Shown here piece by piece: positions 54,666-62,596 of a DNA stretch of 64,000 nt. Numbering within the stretch: the first letter of the stretch is position 1; each line of letters begins with the position of its first letter. Where the stretch lies: contig REDR01000123.1 of the NCBI GenBank assembly GCA_007693385.1, positions 62,001 to 126,000 on the forward strand, written 5' to 3'. Source of the stretch: Anaerolineaceae bacterium. Its GTDB lineage: Bacteria; Chloroflexota; Anaerolineae; Aggregatilineales; Phototrophicaceae. Under the pieces are notes generated by a model. That model was not told the origin of the DNA and searched no databases. It saw only the letters and a list, made by a program, of their open reading frames with translations. The position numbers were made by a program, and so were the translations under genes.

Positions 54666-55483
54666 TCTTTGCTCTTGTTCAATCTTCTGGCTTTCAGTCG
54701 GTAGTAAGGGGCGCGGACGATGGCCGGTAGGCGTTTTTCGCTCTCTTTGGTCTGCACCAGCGTCACGCCGAAAGATAGTAGCACGTTGGTCAGGAAGAAG
54801 AACAGCAACTCCTCAAAGGGCAAGTTGGGGATGACTTCATGCTCGATGGTCTTGGCCGGATTGATGCGCCATGTACCGGACTCAATCGCTAGCGAGTCGG
54901 TCACACCGAGATAGGTTGTCGATGTCAATATGCTGGTGGCGATCAAGCGGCGGTTGCGCCACAGGATGTCACCGCCGAAGCCGACCTGTAGCATGATGGG
55001 CGGCAATGCCCACGTCAGGATCAAATCGCGGTAGGACTTATCCGGCGCACCGCTTATCATGCTTCGCATCGACCACAACCAGACAAGGCTGAGTGTGCCG
55101 GTGGCGATTGCCCGTGCTACCGGATGCGATTTGCCATCGGACGGGTCGGCGGGGATACGCCGCGCTAAATATTGCAACCACGAGCCGGTCATGAGTGACT
55201 GCAACACGAAAAAGCTGTATTCTTCGATTGGCACCCAGCCAATCGTCCAGCCGGTGACCAGATCGGGATCGTATGACCACACATCCGAAGCTACCAGATA
55301 GTTATCCCATGGGGTGGTATACGTCACGGCGACGACCACATGCGCCAGCAAAACGTCATTTTCCGGCCAATTCTGCATCGTTTCCGGCAATTGACGGTCT
55401 TTTTGTTTGTCCCACCACAGCAAAAGCCGGATGGCTAATAGCGGAATCACGACGAAGCGAGCGAGAAATCCAAAATATTTCAT
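54662..55483 (-). CDS. Lycopene cyclase domain protein (CrtYc/CrtYd-type)
   Basis: 273 residues from ATG 55483, which overlaps the crtB stop (ATGA); the ORF-track start lies 19 codons into crtB. About seven membrane helices form two repeats. Each carries the conserved acidic-aromatic signature of the heterodimeric-type cyclases: VPIEEYSFFVLQSLMTG in the first, LPFEELLFFFLTNVLLSFG in the second. The two halves correspond to CrtYc and CrtYd fused in one chain, as in bacterial and archaeal relatives. It would close beta or epsilon rings on lycopene-like carotenoids. Confidence 0.87.
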   Translation of the reverse strand: MKYFGFLARFVVIPLLAIRLLLWWDKQKDRQLPETMQNWPENDVLLAHVVVAVTYTTPWDNYLVASDVWSYDPDLVTGWTIGWVPIEEYSFFVLQSLMTGSWLQYLARRIPADPSDGKSHPVARAIATGTLSLVWLWSMRSMISGAPDKSYRDLILTWALPPIMLQVGFGGDILWRNRRLIATSILTSTTYLGVTDSLAIESGTWRINPAKTIEHEVIPNLPFEELLFFFLTNVLLSFGVTLVQTKESEKRLPAIVRAPYYRLKARRLNKSKE

Positions 55484-56436
55484 GATCTTATACGGCGGGC
55501 TTGCCACCAGATTCTCGGCAGACGGCGGAGCTTGCCCCATGTGCTGAGGTGAGCGCGGCGAGAAAATACGTCGTAGTCGTGGCGCTCGATGTCGCTCAGA
55601 ATATCACGATAAAGTCTGGTGGCGGCGGCAATGGCGAAACTGCCGTCTTTGTCTAATAGCGCGATACCCTCCCACGATTCATCGTATAGCTTGCGGTTAC
55701 GTTCAATCTGCATCCGCATGAAGTCGCGCCAGCGATCAGAAACGATGCCGCGTTCGATGTCAGTTTCATCTAGTCCGAAAGCGTGCAACTCCTCAAGCGG
55801 CAGGTATAATCTACCGACGCGCCAATCTTCGGCGACATCGCGCAAGATGTTGGTCATTTGCAAGGCGACACCCAATCGCACCGCATAGGGTAGGGCGCTC
55901 TCGTCACGAAAGCCGATAATGTGCATCGCCATCAACCCGACGGTTGACGCCACACCGTAAGCGTATTCAGCCAGTTCATCGAATGTATCATAACGTTTTT
56001 TGGATAAATCACGGCTGACGCCATTGATGAGTTGTTCGGCATAGCCGCGCGGTATATTGAAGTTAGCGCGGGTATCCGCCCACGCATAAGCCACAAGATC
56101 ATTTTCTGGCGGGGAGGTTTGCGCGATGCAATCGCGCCACTGTGCCAGTATGACCGCGCTTTGTTCCGCATCCGTCGCACAGTCCACAATATCATCCGTG
56201 ACACGGCAAAATGCGTAAAGCGCCCGTGCCGCCCGTTGCTTATGTTCTGGCAACAATGAAGAGGCCAGATGGAATGTCTTGCTGTGCAGTCTGGTGATGG
56301 CGTCACAATGCGCGTAGGCGGCCTGCAAAACATCCTGACTGGTGGTTAAAGCGCGGTCAGGCGTTTGTGTTTTTAAGGCTTCCTCTGCCCACGCGATGAG
56401 CCGATATTCCCATGCTTGCTGGAGCTGTAGACTCAT
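55480..56436 (-). CDS. crtB: Phytoene/squalene synthase family (CrtB)
   Basis: 318 residues. Head-to-head prenyl synthase with the first Asp motif FCRVTDDIVDCATD and the second RDVAEDWRVGRLYLPLEEL. FHLASSLLPEHKQRAARALYAFCR and YAYGVASTVGLMAMHIIGF are typical of phytoene synthases. It condenses two geranylgeranyl diphosphates to phytoene, the entry step of carotenoid synthesis. A promoter lies about 50 bp upstream. It is followed in overlap by the cyclase and a small membrane protein. Confidence 0.93.
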   Translation of the reverse strand: MSLQLQQAWEYRLIAWAEEALKTQTPDRALTTSQDVLQAAYAHCDAITRLHSKTFHLASSLLPEHKQRAARALYAFCRVTDDIVDCATDAEQSAVILAQWRDCIAQTSPPENDLVAYAWADTRANFNIPRGYAEQLINGVSRDLSKKRYDTFDELAEYAYGVASTVGLMAMHIIGFRDESALPYAVRLGVALQMTNILRDVAEDWRVGRLYLPLEELHAFGLDETDIERGIVSDRWRDFMRMQIERNRKLYDESWEGIALLDKDGSFAIAAATRLYRDILSDIERHDYDVFSRRAHLSTWGKLRRLPRIWWQARRIRS

Positions 56437-56483
56437 TCACGATCAACTTTCTGGGTGGTTGCTAGTTCGAGAGTACGCCTAAG

Positions 56484-56512
56484 ATTATGTGCGAACGCGG
56501 CATAACACACAA
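56484..56512 (-). promoter_or_regulatory. crtB promoter
   Basis: On the minus strand TTGTGT, a 17-bp spacer and CATAAT sit in the 142-bp gap before crtB, giving the crtB-cyclase unit its own start in addition to any read-through from the SDR gene. Confidence 0.5.
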
Positions 56513-56578
56513 TGAAATCATAATGAGAAAGCTGTGAGAGCAGGCACTATTCTGCGTTCACTTCAAATTTTGAGGTCG

Positions 56579-57220
56579 CTACGATGATTCAATATCGAGC
56601 GTGCCGCTTTCACCTGCTTTGAAATGCGCGATCATCGCTGAGGCAACCGCCTGCGGTTGAATAGCGTAATCCGGCAATTTGAACGGCACATTTTCCCAGA
56701 AGGGCGTATCGACGGCGGGCGGCCTGACCAGCGAGAACTTCATCTTGCGATTCTCGCGCCCCAGCACACGCACCATCGGCTCAAGTGCGGCTTTGGCGGC
56801 GGCGTATGCGCCCATGCGCGGCAGGGTGATTTTCTCCACATAAGCACCAATAATCATCATGTGAGCGCCTTTGTGCATCAGTGGCAGGCTGGCTTGCGCG
56901 GCGACAAATGCGCCGGTCACGTTGGCGTCGAAGATCGCGCCCCAGTCGGTGGCAGTCAGCTTATCAAGCGGACTGGCAACAAGGCCGCCCGCAGTGTAGG
57001 CCACAAAATCAAATCCGTCTGTTTGTTGGGCACAGAGCGAGATAACGCTCGCCGTGTCGTCGGGATTTGCGGCGTTGAATGTAAATGTGGCGTCGGCTTC
57101 GGCGGGAATTTTTAATTCATCGCGGGCGGCGGCGAAAACGCGCCACCCGTCAGACTTGAGGGCGACGACGAGCGCCGCCCCGATCCCGCCGGACGCACCC
57201 CATATTAGGGCGTCTGGCAT
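56579..57220 (-). CDS. Short-chain dehydrogenase/reductase
   Basis: 213 residues from ATG 57220 with AGGAGG upstream. The Rossmann motif ALIWGASGGIGAALVVAL (GxSGGIG) and the catalytic Tyr-x-x-x-Lys in MGAYAAAKAALEPMVRVL are visible. The usual Ser lies in or near MMIIGAYVEKITLPRM, where a Ser is not obvious, so catalysis may differ. FTFNAANPDDTASVI replaces the classical NNAG region. The substrate is unknown. It lies 31 bp after the selenoprotein gene and is probably in the same operon. Confidence 0.8.
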   Translation of the reverse strand: MPDALIWGASGGIGAALVVALKSDGWRVFAAARDELKIPAEADATFTFNAANPDDTASVISLCAQQTDGFDFVAYTAGGLVASPLDKLTATDWGAIFDANVTGAFVAAQASLPLMHKGAHMMIIGAYVEKITLPRMGAYAAAKAALEPMVRVLGRENRKMKFSLVRPPAVDTPFWENVPFKLPDYAIQPQAVASAMIAHFKAGESGTLDIESS

Positions 57221-57251
57221 GGTATGTCCTCCTACTTTCTGCAAAAACCGC

Positions 57252-57797
57252 TTAGAATTTCACCGATAAAATATCAGCGATGTCGGGATGATCGCCGACA
57301 TGCTCCGAGTAATACGTCCACCGGACGCGCCCTTCAGCGTCAATGAGGAATGTACCGGGCATCATGCGGGCGTTGCCGATCACTTTTCCGCCGGTGTGTC
57401 CGGCTTTCACAGCTCGCAATCCGGCCTTCAACGCACCGAACGACGCGAACTGTTTCAGGCCGCCTTCTTGCAGACCATAGGCGCGATAAGCCGCCTGACT
57501 GCCGTCATCGCCGGTCAAACAGGTGATGCTCGGCGCGATACGCCCGCAATAACGGGCGACGTGTTTCGGTTCGCCCATCGCCACCGCGACAACCTGAAAG
57601 CCAGCTTCGTTTAGTTCTGCTTGATGTTGCTCCAACTGAGCAAGCCACTCTCTACAGAACGGTCAACCGAAGTGACGCAAGAATGTTAATAGCGTCTTGT
57701 GCCCTCCGAATACATCAGCCAGTTCTGCTGATGCGCCTTCGCCGTCAATTAGCGTGACGGTCGGCGCTTTGTCGTCAACGTTTAGCTGTTGAGCCAT
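57252..57797 (-). CDS. Selenocysteine-containing peroxiredoxin-like (SelL-related) redox protein
   Basis: The ORF track shows only the C-terminal 127 residues (57252-57635), starting at an internal TTG. The frame continues upstream through one TGA (57663-57665) to ATG 57797, which has GGAGG eight bases before it. Read with Sec, the product has 181 residues. It runs MAQQLNVDDKAPTVTLIDGE, then KTLLTFLRHFG-U-PFCREWLAQL, then FQVVAVAMGEPKHVARYC. The motif U45-P-F-C48 replaces the CxxC redox site of the PRX_like2/SelL-related thioredoxin-fold family. Residues on both sides of the TGA are family-like, and a SECIS-like hairpin follows. TGA is a normal stop elsewhere here, so recoding is site-specific. 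It likely reduces peroxides or disulfides. A nonsense mutation is the alternative. Confidence 0.78.
57627..57643 (-). promoter_or_regulatory. SECIS-like hairpin downstream of the in-frame TGA
   Basis: TTGCTC (57643-57638) pairs perfectly with GAGCAA (57632-57627) around loop AGTTG, beginning 19 nt after the TGA. The small stem, short loop with G in its first two bases, and distance fit the general form of bacterial selenocysteine insertion elements. A weaker lower stem with a bulge may extend it. Confidence 0.55.
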
Positions 57798-57801
57798 TCC
57801 T

Positions 57802-58797
57802 CTAACCTCCATAGGTTGCAGATAGAAAATCCAATAAATCACGATTGAAGTCGGTCACGTTTTCTTCCATTGGCATATGGCCGACGCCTTCGTAAGCGAT
57901 GAATTGCGCTGATGGGATGCGCGATAGCAAAGCCTCACCCGCGCTGAGTGGTATCCAGCTATCCTCCGCACCCCAGATAATCGCCACCGGCACGGATTCA
58001 GCGACGGTGATTAATGCACGGGCATCCAATGCTTGCGGAGTCTGGCGCTCGGCAAATATAGCGATCAAGCCTTCTTCCCAATTATCGACGGATAGCACGC
58101 GGGTATATCCGTCCACGATGTCGTCGGTCACGTCAAACGACGGATGATAAGCGCTGGCGAGTATGTTAAAGAAGCGCTCCGGCGTCAAGAACATGCTGAC
58201 CAGCCGCGACGCTTGCGGATTGTCAAAGTCGATGTTGCCGATCAAATCGAATAGACCGCCGCCACCTGCGCCCGCGTTGGCTAGCTCATCGTCATCAGCT
58301 TCTACTTGTGGCGCGTCGTCACCGATGGCGACAGCACCGGCGACGAATACCAGCGCATCAACCCGCGCCGGATGTTCCACAGCGAAATAACTCATAACGC
58401 CCGCACCGGCACTATGCCCGACCAGCGTCGCCGCCGGAATGTCGAGCGCATCCATCAGGCCGCGTAATTGCCCGGCTTGCGCGTCGGCGCTTAACGGAAC
58501 ATCGCGTGATTTTTCCGATAAGCCGAATGGTGGGCGATCATAGGCCAGCACACGATAACCAGCATCGAGCAGTGCGGGCATGTTATCGCGCCATGTGAAC
58601 GTCGAGCCGCCGAATCCGTGCAATAAGATGATGGTGGGCGCGTCGGCAGAACCGGCCATGATGTAGTAGATGCTATGTCCATCAATTTCGATGAACTGAC
58701 CGCCTTCGTCGGCTAGGTCTTGCGGCGGCACGGTGTCCGCGTTCGCTGGGGCCGTCAAAAATAGCAGACCGATCAATAAGAAGATATATTTGAACAC
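57802..58797 (-). CDS. Exported alpha/beta hydrolase
   Basis: 331 residues from GTG 58797 (GGAGGT ten bases upstream). A signal peptide (MFKYIFLLIGLLFLTAPANA) leads to a standard alpha/beta hydrolase: oxyanion LLHGFGGSTFTWRDN, nucleophile elbow VGHSAGAGVMSYF, acid in IIWGAEDSWIPLSAGE, and catalytic His in YEGVGHMPMEEN. The cap region (200-260) is unremarkable. The substrate (ester, epoxide or halide) is not evident. It starts 2 bp after the photolyase stop and ends 4 bp before the selenoprotein start, within the same operon. Confidence 0.87.
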   Translation of the reverse strand: MFKYIFLLIGLLFLTAPANADTVPPQDLADEGGQFIEIDGHSIYYIMAGSADAPTIILLHGFGGSTFTWRDNMPALLDAGYRVLAYDRPPFGLSEKSRDVPLSADAQAGQLRGLMDALDIPAATLVGHSAGAGVMSYFAVEHPARVDALVFVAGAVAIGDDAPQVEADDDELANAGAGGGGLFDLIGNIDFDNPQASRLVSMFLTPERFFNILASAYHPSFDVTDDIVDGYTRVLSVDNWEEGLIAIFAERQTPQALDARALITVAESVPVAIIWGAEDSWIPLSAGEALLSRIPSAQFIAYEGVGHMPMEENVTDFNRDLLDFLSATYGG

Positions 58798-58799
58798 GT

Positions 58800-60233
58800 C
58801 TAATTTACCTCCGATTTCTTGGCCGCCTCAAACATTTGTAAGGCGGCTTGTCGCGCTAATTGATGATCGACAATCGGCGCGGGGTAATTGTTCGGTGGGG
58901 TAGCGGCGTTGTGTGGCTCATGGATGAAGCGATCCGCCACATCGCGCAATTCCGGAATCCATGCACGGATATACGCACCCGTCGGGTCAAATTTCTGTGA
59001 TTGCGATAACGGGTTAAAGATGCGGAAATACGGCTGGGCGTCCGTGCCAGTACCCGCCGCCCATTGCCAGCCGCCGTTATTATTGGCTAGATCACCGTCT
59101 AGCAAGCGTCGCATGAAGTACAATTCGCCCTCACGCCAATCGATCAACAGGTCTTTAGTCAGGAAACTAGCGACCACCATACGGGCGCGATTGTGCATCC
59201 AACCCGTCGCGTTAAGCTGACGCATGGCGGCGTCAACGATGGGGTAGCCGGTCATGCCGTTCTGCCACGCGGCCAACATATCGGGCGCGTGCCGCCATTG
59301 TATCGCATCGTATTTCTCATTGAAGTTGTGATCGACAACATGCGGATGATGCCATAGCACATGCGTGTAGAACTCGTGCCAGATGATTTCATCCACGAAT
59401 TTCGTCACGGATTCGCGTCCGGCTTTGTCTGTCGCGTTTTCATAGGCTTCGCGGCAATGCCAGTAAATGGTGCGCGTGGACAGGATGCCGAAACGGATAT
59501 AAGGCGAAAAGAACGACGTAGCGCTGAGTGGCGCGGTGTGCGGATCACCCAGCATATCGCGCCCGTCTTTGTAGCCGTAGATGCGCTCATCAACCCAGCG
59601 ATCCAGCAGAGAACTCACGTATTCCGCGCTAGTTTGCGGCACATCAACCGTTGAACTGTGGCCGAGCGCGTGTAAGTCGGGCAGGCCGTCATTTTGCAAG
59701 CCTTCGAGATCATGCAGTTTTTCCGCGCTGATGGTGTATTGCGCGATGTGCAGGCGTTCGTCTCTCTTCTCGCGCCATTTGCGCTTAAAAGGTGAATAGA
59801 CCGAATACGGCGTGTCGTCATTGGTCATGACGCTTCCCGGCGGCATCATCAGGCGATCATGGTATGTATGCACGCCGATAGAAAGCGCTTCGCTGACGGC
59901 CGCATCGCGCTGGATGGCAAACGGCGTATAGTCGGTGTTGAAATATAGCGCCGTCGCGCCGCTTTGCTCAATCAAATTTTGCAGAGTCGGGAGCGCTTCA
60001 CCGTGTCGTACCAGCAGACGCCGCCCATACGCCCGCAAGCTCCCGTCTAGCGATTCCAGCGCGGACAGCATGAATTTGAGGCGGACAGAACTGATGCGTC
60101 GGCTGTTCAAGATGTTCGGATCAAATATGAAAAGCGGAATAACAGCCGCGCCGGATTTCAACGCGGCCTCCAGTGCGAGATTATCTTGCAAACGCAGGTC
60201 ACGCCGAAACCAGATGATGACGGGTGCGCTCAT
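58800..60233 (-). CDS. phrB: Deoxyribodipyrimidine photolyase (class I CPD type)
   Basis: 477 residues. The N-terminal antenna-binding domain begins VIIWFRRDLRLQDNLALEAAL. The FAD domain has IWHEFYTHVLWHHPHV, GMTGYPIVDAAMRQLNATGWMHNRARMVVASFLTKDLLIDWR and NNGGWQWAAGTGTDAQPYFRIFNP, the hallmark of class I CPD photolyases; Trp residues of the electron-transfer chain are present. It repairs UV-induced cyclobutane pyrimidine dimers using blue light. It overlaps the upstream desaturase gene by ATGA. Confidence 0.94.
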   Translation of the reverse strand: MSAPVIIWFRRDLRLQDNLALEAALKSGAAVIPLFIFDPNILNSRRISSVRLKFMLSALESLDGSLRAYGRRLLVRHGEALPTLQNLIEQSGATALYFNTDYTPFAIQRDAAVSEALSIGVHTYHDRLMMPPGSVMTNDDTPYSVYSPFKRKWREKRDERLHIAQYTISAEKLHDLEGLQNDGLPDLHALGHSSTVDVPQTSAEYVSSLLDRWVDERIYGYKDGRDMLGDPHTAPLSATSFFSPYIRFGILSTRTIYWHCREAYENATDKAGRESVTKFVDEIIWHEFYTHVLWHHPHVVDHNFNEKYDAIQWRHAPDMLAAWQNGMTGYPIVDAAMRQLNATGWMHNRARMVVASFLTKDLLIDWREGELYFMRRLLDGDLANNNGGWQWAAGTGTDAQPYFRIFNPLSQSQKFDPTGAYIRAWIPELRDVADRFIHEPHNAATPPNNYPAPIVDHQLARQAALQMFEAAKKSEVN

Positions 60234-61780
60234 GATACCGTCTCCAATTGTCGTTGGGGTTGATCTGCTGGCGTCCGGCGATGACTGGCAATGGGTAAAT
60301 TGTGGCGTACATCATCGGCGACGCGCATCGCCCCCAGCGTCACACCGGCGGTTGACTGTCCGGGAAATATCGAATCCCCGACCAGACGCAGGTTCGAGAT
60401 GCCGGTACGCGGGCTACGCGCTTTGAATAGCGATGTCTGCGGGAAGCCGCCCACCATCCCCTGATGACGTTCGGTGTAGAAATTGTACGTCACCGGCGTG
60501 CCGGGCAGTATCAGCGTCAGATTATCTTTGAAGCCCGTCACCAGTTGATTCACCTGTGCAATGATGCGTGCGGTGTAGTCGTCTTTACGTGCATAATAAG
60601 CATCGGGATCAGTTTCCAGCAAATGCCACCACGCTGAAACGTCAGTGTGTGTGGTGATCGTCATAGCACGTTGACCATGCGGGGCGCGGGTGTCATCCCA
60701 GCGTGGCGAAAGCGACAGAAACAAACTGCGCGTCTCGCCTAATGCGCCGGTCATGTCGGTGATGATCTGATGGTGATCGGGAAAATCGGACGGGAAAACA
60801 TCATCATTCACGCCGAGATGCAACACGAATGCGCCCCATCCGGCTTTGCGTCGTTGTACCTCACCGCGCAGGTTGCGCGATGAATTGTCACCGAGCAGTG
60901 CATCCAGATCCCATGGGGTGGTGTTAGCGACGATGAAATCCGCCGGATAGAACGTTTCGCGTTTGCCGCGCTTGCCCTTCGTGGTGTAGACGCCATCCAC
61001 ACGCCCATTATGAACGCTGATGCGCGTGACGCGCTGACGGTATCCTATCTCACCGCCTAGTTCGATTAATTTATCAGCTAGTGCTTCGGATACGCCGCCG
61101 ATTCCACCCGCCACATGATAGACGCCTTGCCGCGCCAGATCGAGCGCTGTCGCACCATACAACGCATTGACGTGCGCGGTGGTGGTCTGCGCCGATATGA
61201 GCAATTGTGCATCCAGAAAGCGCACGAAGGCGGCGTCGTTGTGTAGGCTGTGCCAGCGTAACCACTGCTGTACACTGCTCAGCGCGAAGGGGATCACCTG
61301 CAAATCACGCGGGAAATTCGACAGACCGACTTTGAGTAATTGCAGAAGTTCGGCGCTACTACGCGGCGGCCACGGCAAACCCTGCGCTGACAAGCTCCAC
61401 GCGATGCTCGCTAGTTGGCTTTGTTGTTCCCAGAAAGCGCGAGTATGCGGGAATTTCTCCAGCACGTCGGCATTATCAGCAGTCAGCGCGACGTGGCGAT
61501 CCGGCAGATGCGTCACCCACGCCGGATCATGCGGGCGCACCGGCCATTCAATGCCCAGTTTTTCGCCGACAATAGCGTGCGGCCCGTCCGGTTGGAAGCC
61601 ACCGACTACCGTCGCGCCGGATTCAAAGCGAAATCCCTTGTGCGTGTAGGTGCTGGCACAGCCGCCGGGATAGGTCTGCGCTTCCAATACAGTCACCTGA
61701 TAACCGGCTTGCTGAAGTAGAGCGCCCGCCGTTAATCCGCCAACGCCCGCGCCGATAATGATGATACGTGATCGTTCCAT
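60230..61780 (-). CDS. FAD-dependent carotenoid desaturase/isomerase-like protein (CrtI/CrtD/CrtH group)
   Basis: 516 residues from ATG 61780 (MERSRIIIIGAGVGGLTAGALLQQAGYQVTVLEA). The FAD motif is followed by TYPGGCASTYTHKGFRFESGATVVGGF, the CrtI-family second motif. The C-terminal FAD site is VGDSIFPGQSTAGVTLGAMRVADDV. Members desaturate or isomerise phytoene-like carotenoids; the GGCASTY variant is more like the CrtD/CrtH branch than classical CrtI. It starts the operon with photolyase, hydrolase, selenoprotein and SDR genes. The exact reaction cannot be told. Confidence 0.87.
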   Translation of the reverse strand: MERSRIIIIGAGVGGLTAGALLQQAGYQVTVLEAQTYPGGCASTYTHKGFRFESGATVVGGFQPDGPHAIVGEKLGIEWPVRPHDPAWVTHLPDRHVALTADNADVLEKFPHTRAFWEQQSQLASIAWSLSAQGLPWPPRSSAELLQLLKVGLSNFPRDLQVIPFALSSVQQWLRWHSLHNDAAFVRFLDAQLLISAQTTTAHVNALYGATALDLARQGVYHVAGGIGGVSEALADKLIELGGEIGYRQRVTRISVHNGRVDGVYTTKGKRGKRETFYPADFIVANTTPWDLDALLGDNSSRNLRGEVQRRKAGWGAFVLHLGVNDDVFPSDFPDHHQIITDMTGALGETRSLFLSLSPRWDDTRAPHGQRAMTITTHTDVSAWWHLLETDPDAYYARKDDYTARIIAQVNQLVTGFKDNLTLILPGTPVTYNFYTERHQGMVGGFPQTSLFKARSPRTGISNLRLVGDSIFPGQSTAGVTLGAMRVADDVRHNLPIASHRRTPADQPQRQLETVS

Positions 61781-61893
61781 AGTGTTTGCTTCGTTTTCAA
61801 CGTTCAGGATGTTTTGAACATAACGATACGGACGCTTGATGAGCAAGCGATGAAATACGCACTAACGCCGTTATAGCGTGTCATTCATTCAAC

Positions 61894-62352
61894 CTACGTG
61901 ACGGCTAAGCGCGTGCGTAGATGTCGGTAAAAGAACAGGATGCGAAGCGGGATACCGTCGAAAGCTAGTCGCGTTAGCAATCCCTTTATGCCGGGCTGGT
62001 GGCTGATGGTCACGCGGTCAATCAACGCGACGCCGTTCTCGGTTGGCTCGAAGATGTGTTCGTGTCGCCAGTAGGCTAACGGCCCCTTGACCATCAGATC
62101 AGCAAAGGAATGTTCCGTCGGCCCTTCTTCGTGGCGGGCAATCCAGCGTATCGGGATGAAAGCAAACCATAACGTGAACTCAATTTCGCCTTCGTTCAAC
62201 GATGTGCGATCATCGCGGTGTAACTGCATGAAGATGGGTGGCGGGGACAGCTTGCCCAATGCACGCGGGTCTTCATGAAAGTCGATCATCTTCTCAAGTG
62301 ATGTATTCATCACGGTACGTTTCTGGTAGGTGTGGGTTTTTGGTTTGGTCAT
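61894..62352 (-). CDS. SRPBCC-fold ligand-binding protein
   Basis: 152 residues with GGGAG before the ATG. The pattern MIDFHEDPRALGKLSPPPIFMQLHRDD, then EGEIEFTLWFAFIPIRWIARHEE and FADLMVKGPLAYWRHEHIFEPTENGVALIDRVTISH, is that of SRPBCC (polyketide cyclase/START-like) proteins. Such genes often accompany photolyase and carotenoid genes in light-induced clusters. It has no enzymatic residues that I can identify; it may bind a lipid or pigment. It lies 113 bp upstream of the desaturase gene on the same strand. Confidence 0.82.
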   Translation of the reverse strand: MTKPKTHTYQKRTVMNTSLEKMIDFHEDPRALGKLSPPPIFMQLHRDDRTSLNEGEIEFTLWFAFIPIRWIARHEEGPTEHSFADLMVKGPLAYWRHEHIFEPTENGVALIDRVTISHQPGIKGLLTRLAFDGIPLRILFFYRHLRTRLAVT

Positions 62353-62415
62353 CTTCGTCAGCTCCCATTATCAAATGGCCTTATCTTGTCATGCAGACCT
62401 GAGTGCATCATTAAG

Positions 62416-62440
62416 TTGTGCATAACAAAGCATTGCACAA
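62416..62440. promoter_or_regulatory. Inverted repeat between the carotenoid cluster and purL
   Basis: TTGTGCA (62416-62422) and TGCACAA (62434-62440), 11 bp apart, lie 64 bp upstream of the SRPBCC gene. A candidate operator for the divergent carotenoid cluster. The spacing is wrong for Rex (8 bp between TTGTG and CACAA) and for Crp. Confidence 0.35.
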
Positions 62441-62541
62441 GCGCGGCGTAACGCTTATCATTGTGCTTTAATCGCCACATGCTCAGATCATGTCTTTGAT
62501 GAAAAAGATAACGCTGACAACAATTGAACTGATGTAAAATC

Positions 62542-62582
62542 ACGCGGCCTATTTCATCGCTTGGGATAGGCCGCGTTTATTT
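62542..62582 (+). promoter_or_regulatory. Terminator-like hairpin in the purL leader
   Basis: An 11-bp perfect stem, ACGCGGCCTAT (62542-62552) with ATAGGCCGCGT (62566-62576), is followed by TTATTTT, and the purL GGAG/GTG comes 10-20 bp later. The nearest plus-strand gene upstream ends 8 kb away, so it does not terminate another gene. A possible promoter TTGATG-17-AACAAT (62496-62524) would place it in the purL leader. Confidence 0.5.
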
Positions 62583-62596
62583 TGTGGAGTCGAGAT

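Noticed and set aside
57663-57665. Genome-wide reading of TGA as Trp or Gly
   Set aside because: TGA ends many genes here, including ATGA overlaps, and TGG is used normally for Trp, so the standard code applies.
57252-57797. Calling the peroxiredoxin-like gene a pseudogene or starting it at TTG 57635
   Set aside because: The TTG has no ribosome site and would remove the active site. The upstream frame is intact from a strong RBS, and the only stop is TGA at the redox position, which fits selenocysteine better than decay.
62416-62440. Treating the inverted repeat as a Rex or Crp site
   Set aside because: TTGTG and CACAA are 15 bp apart, not the 8 bp of Rex, and the arms lack the TGTGA-N6-TCACA form of Crp.
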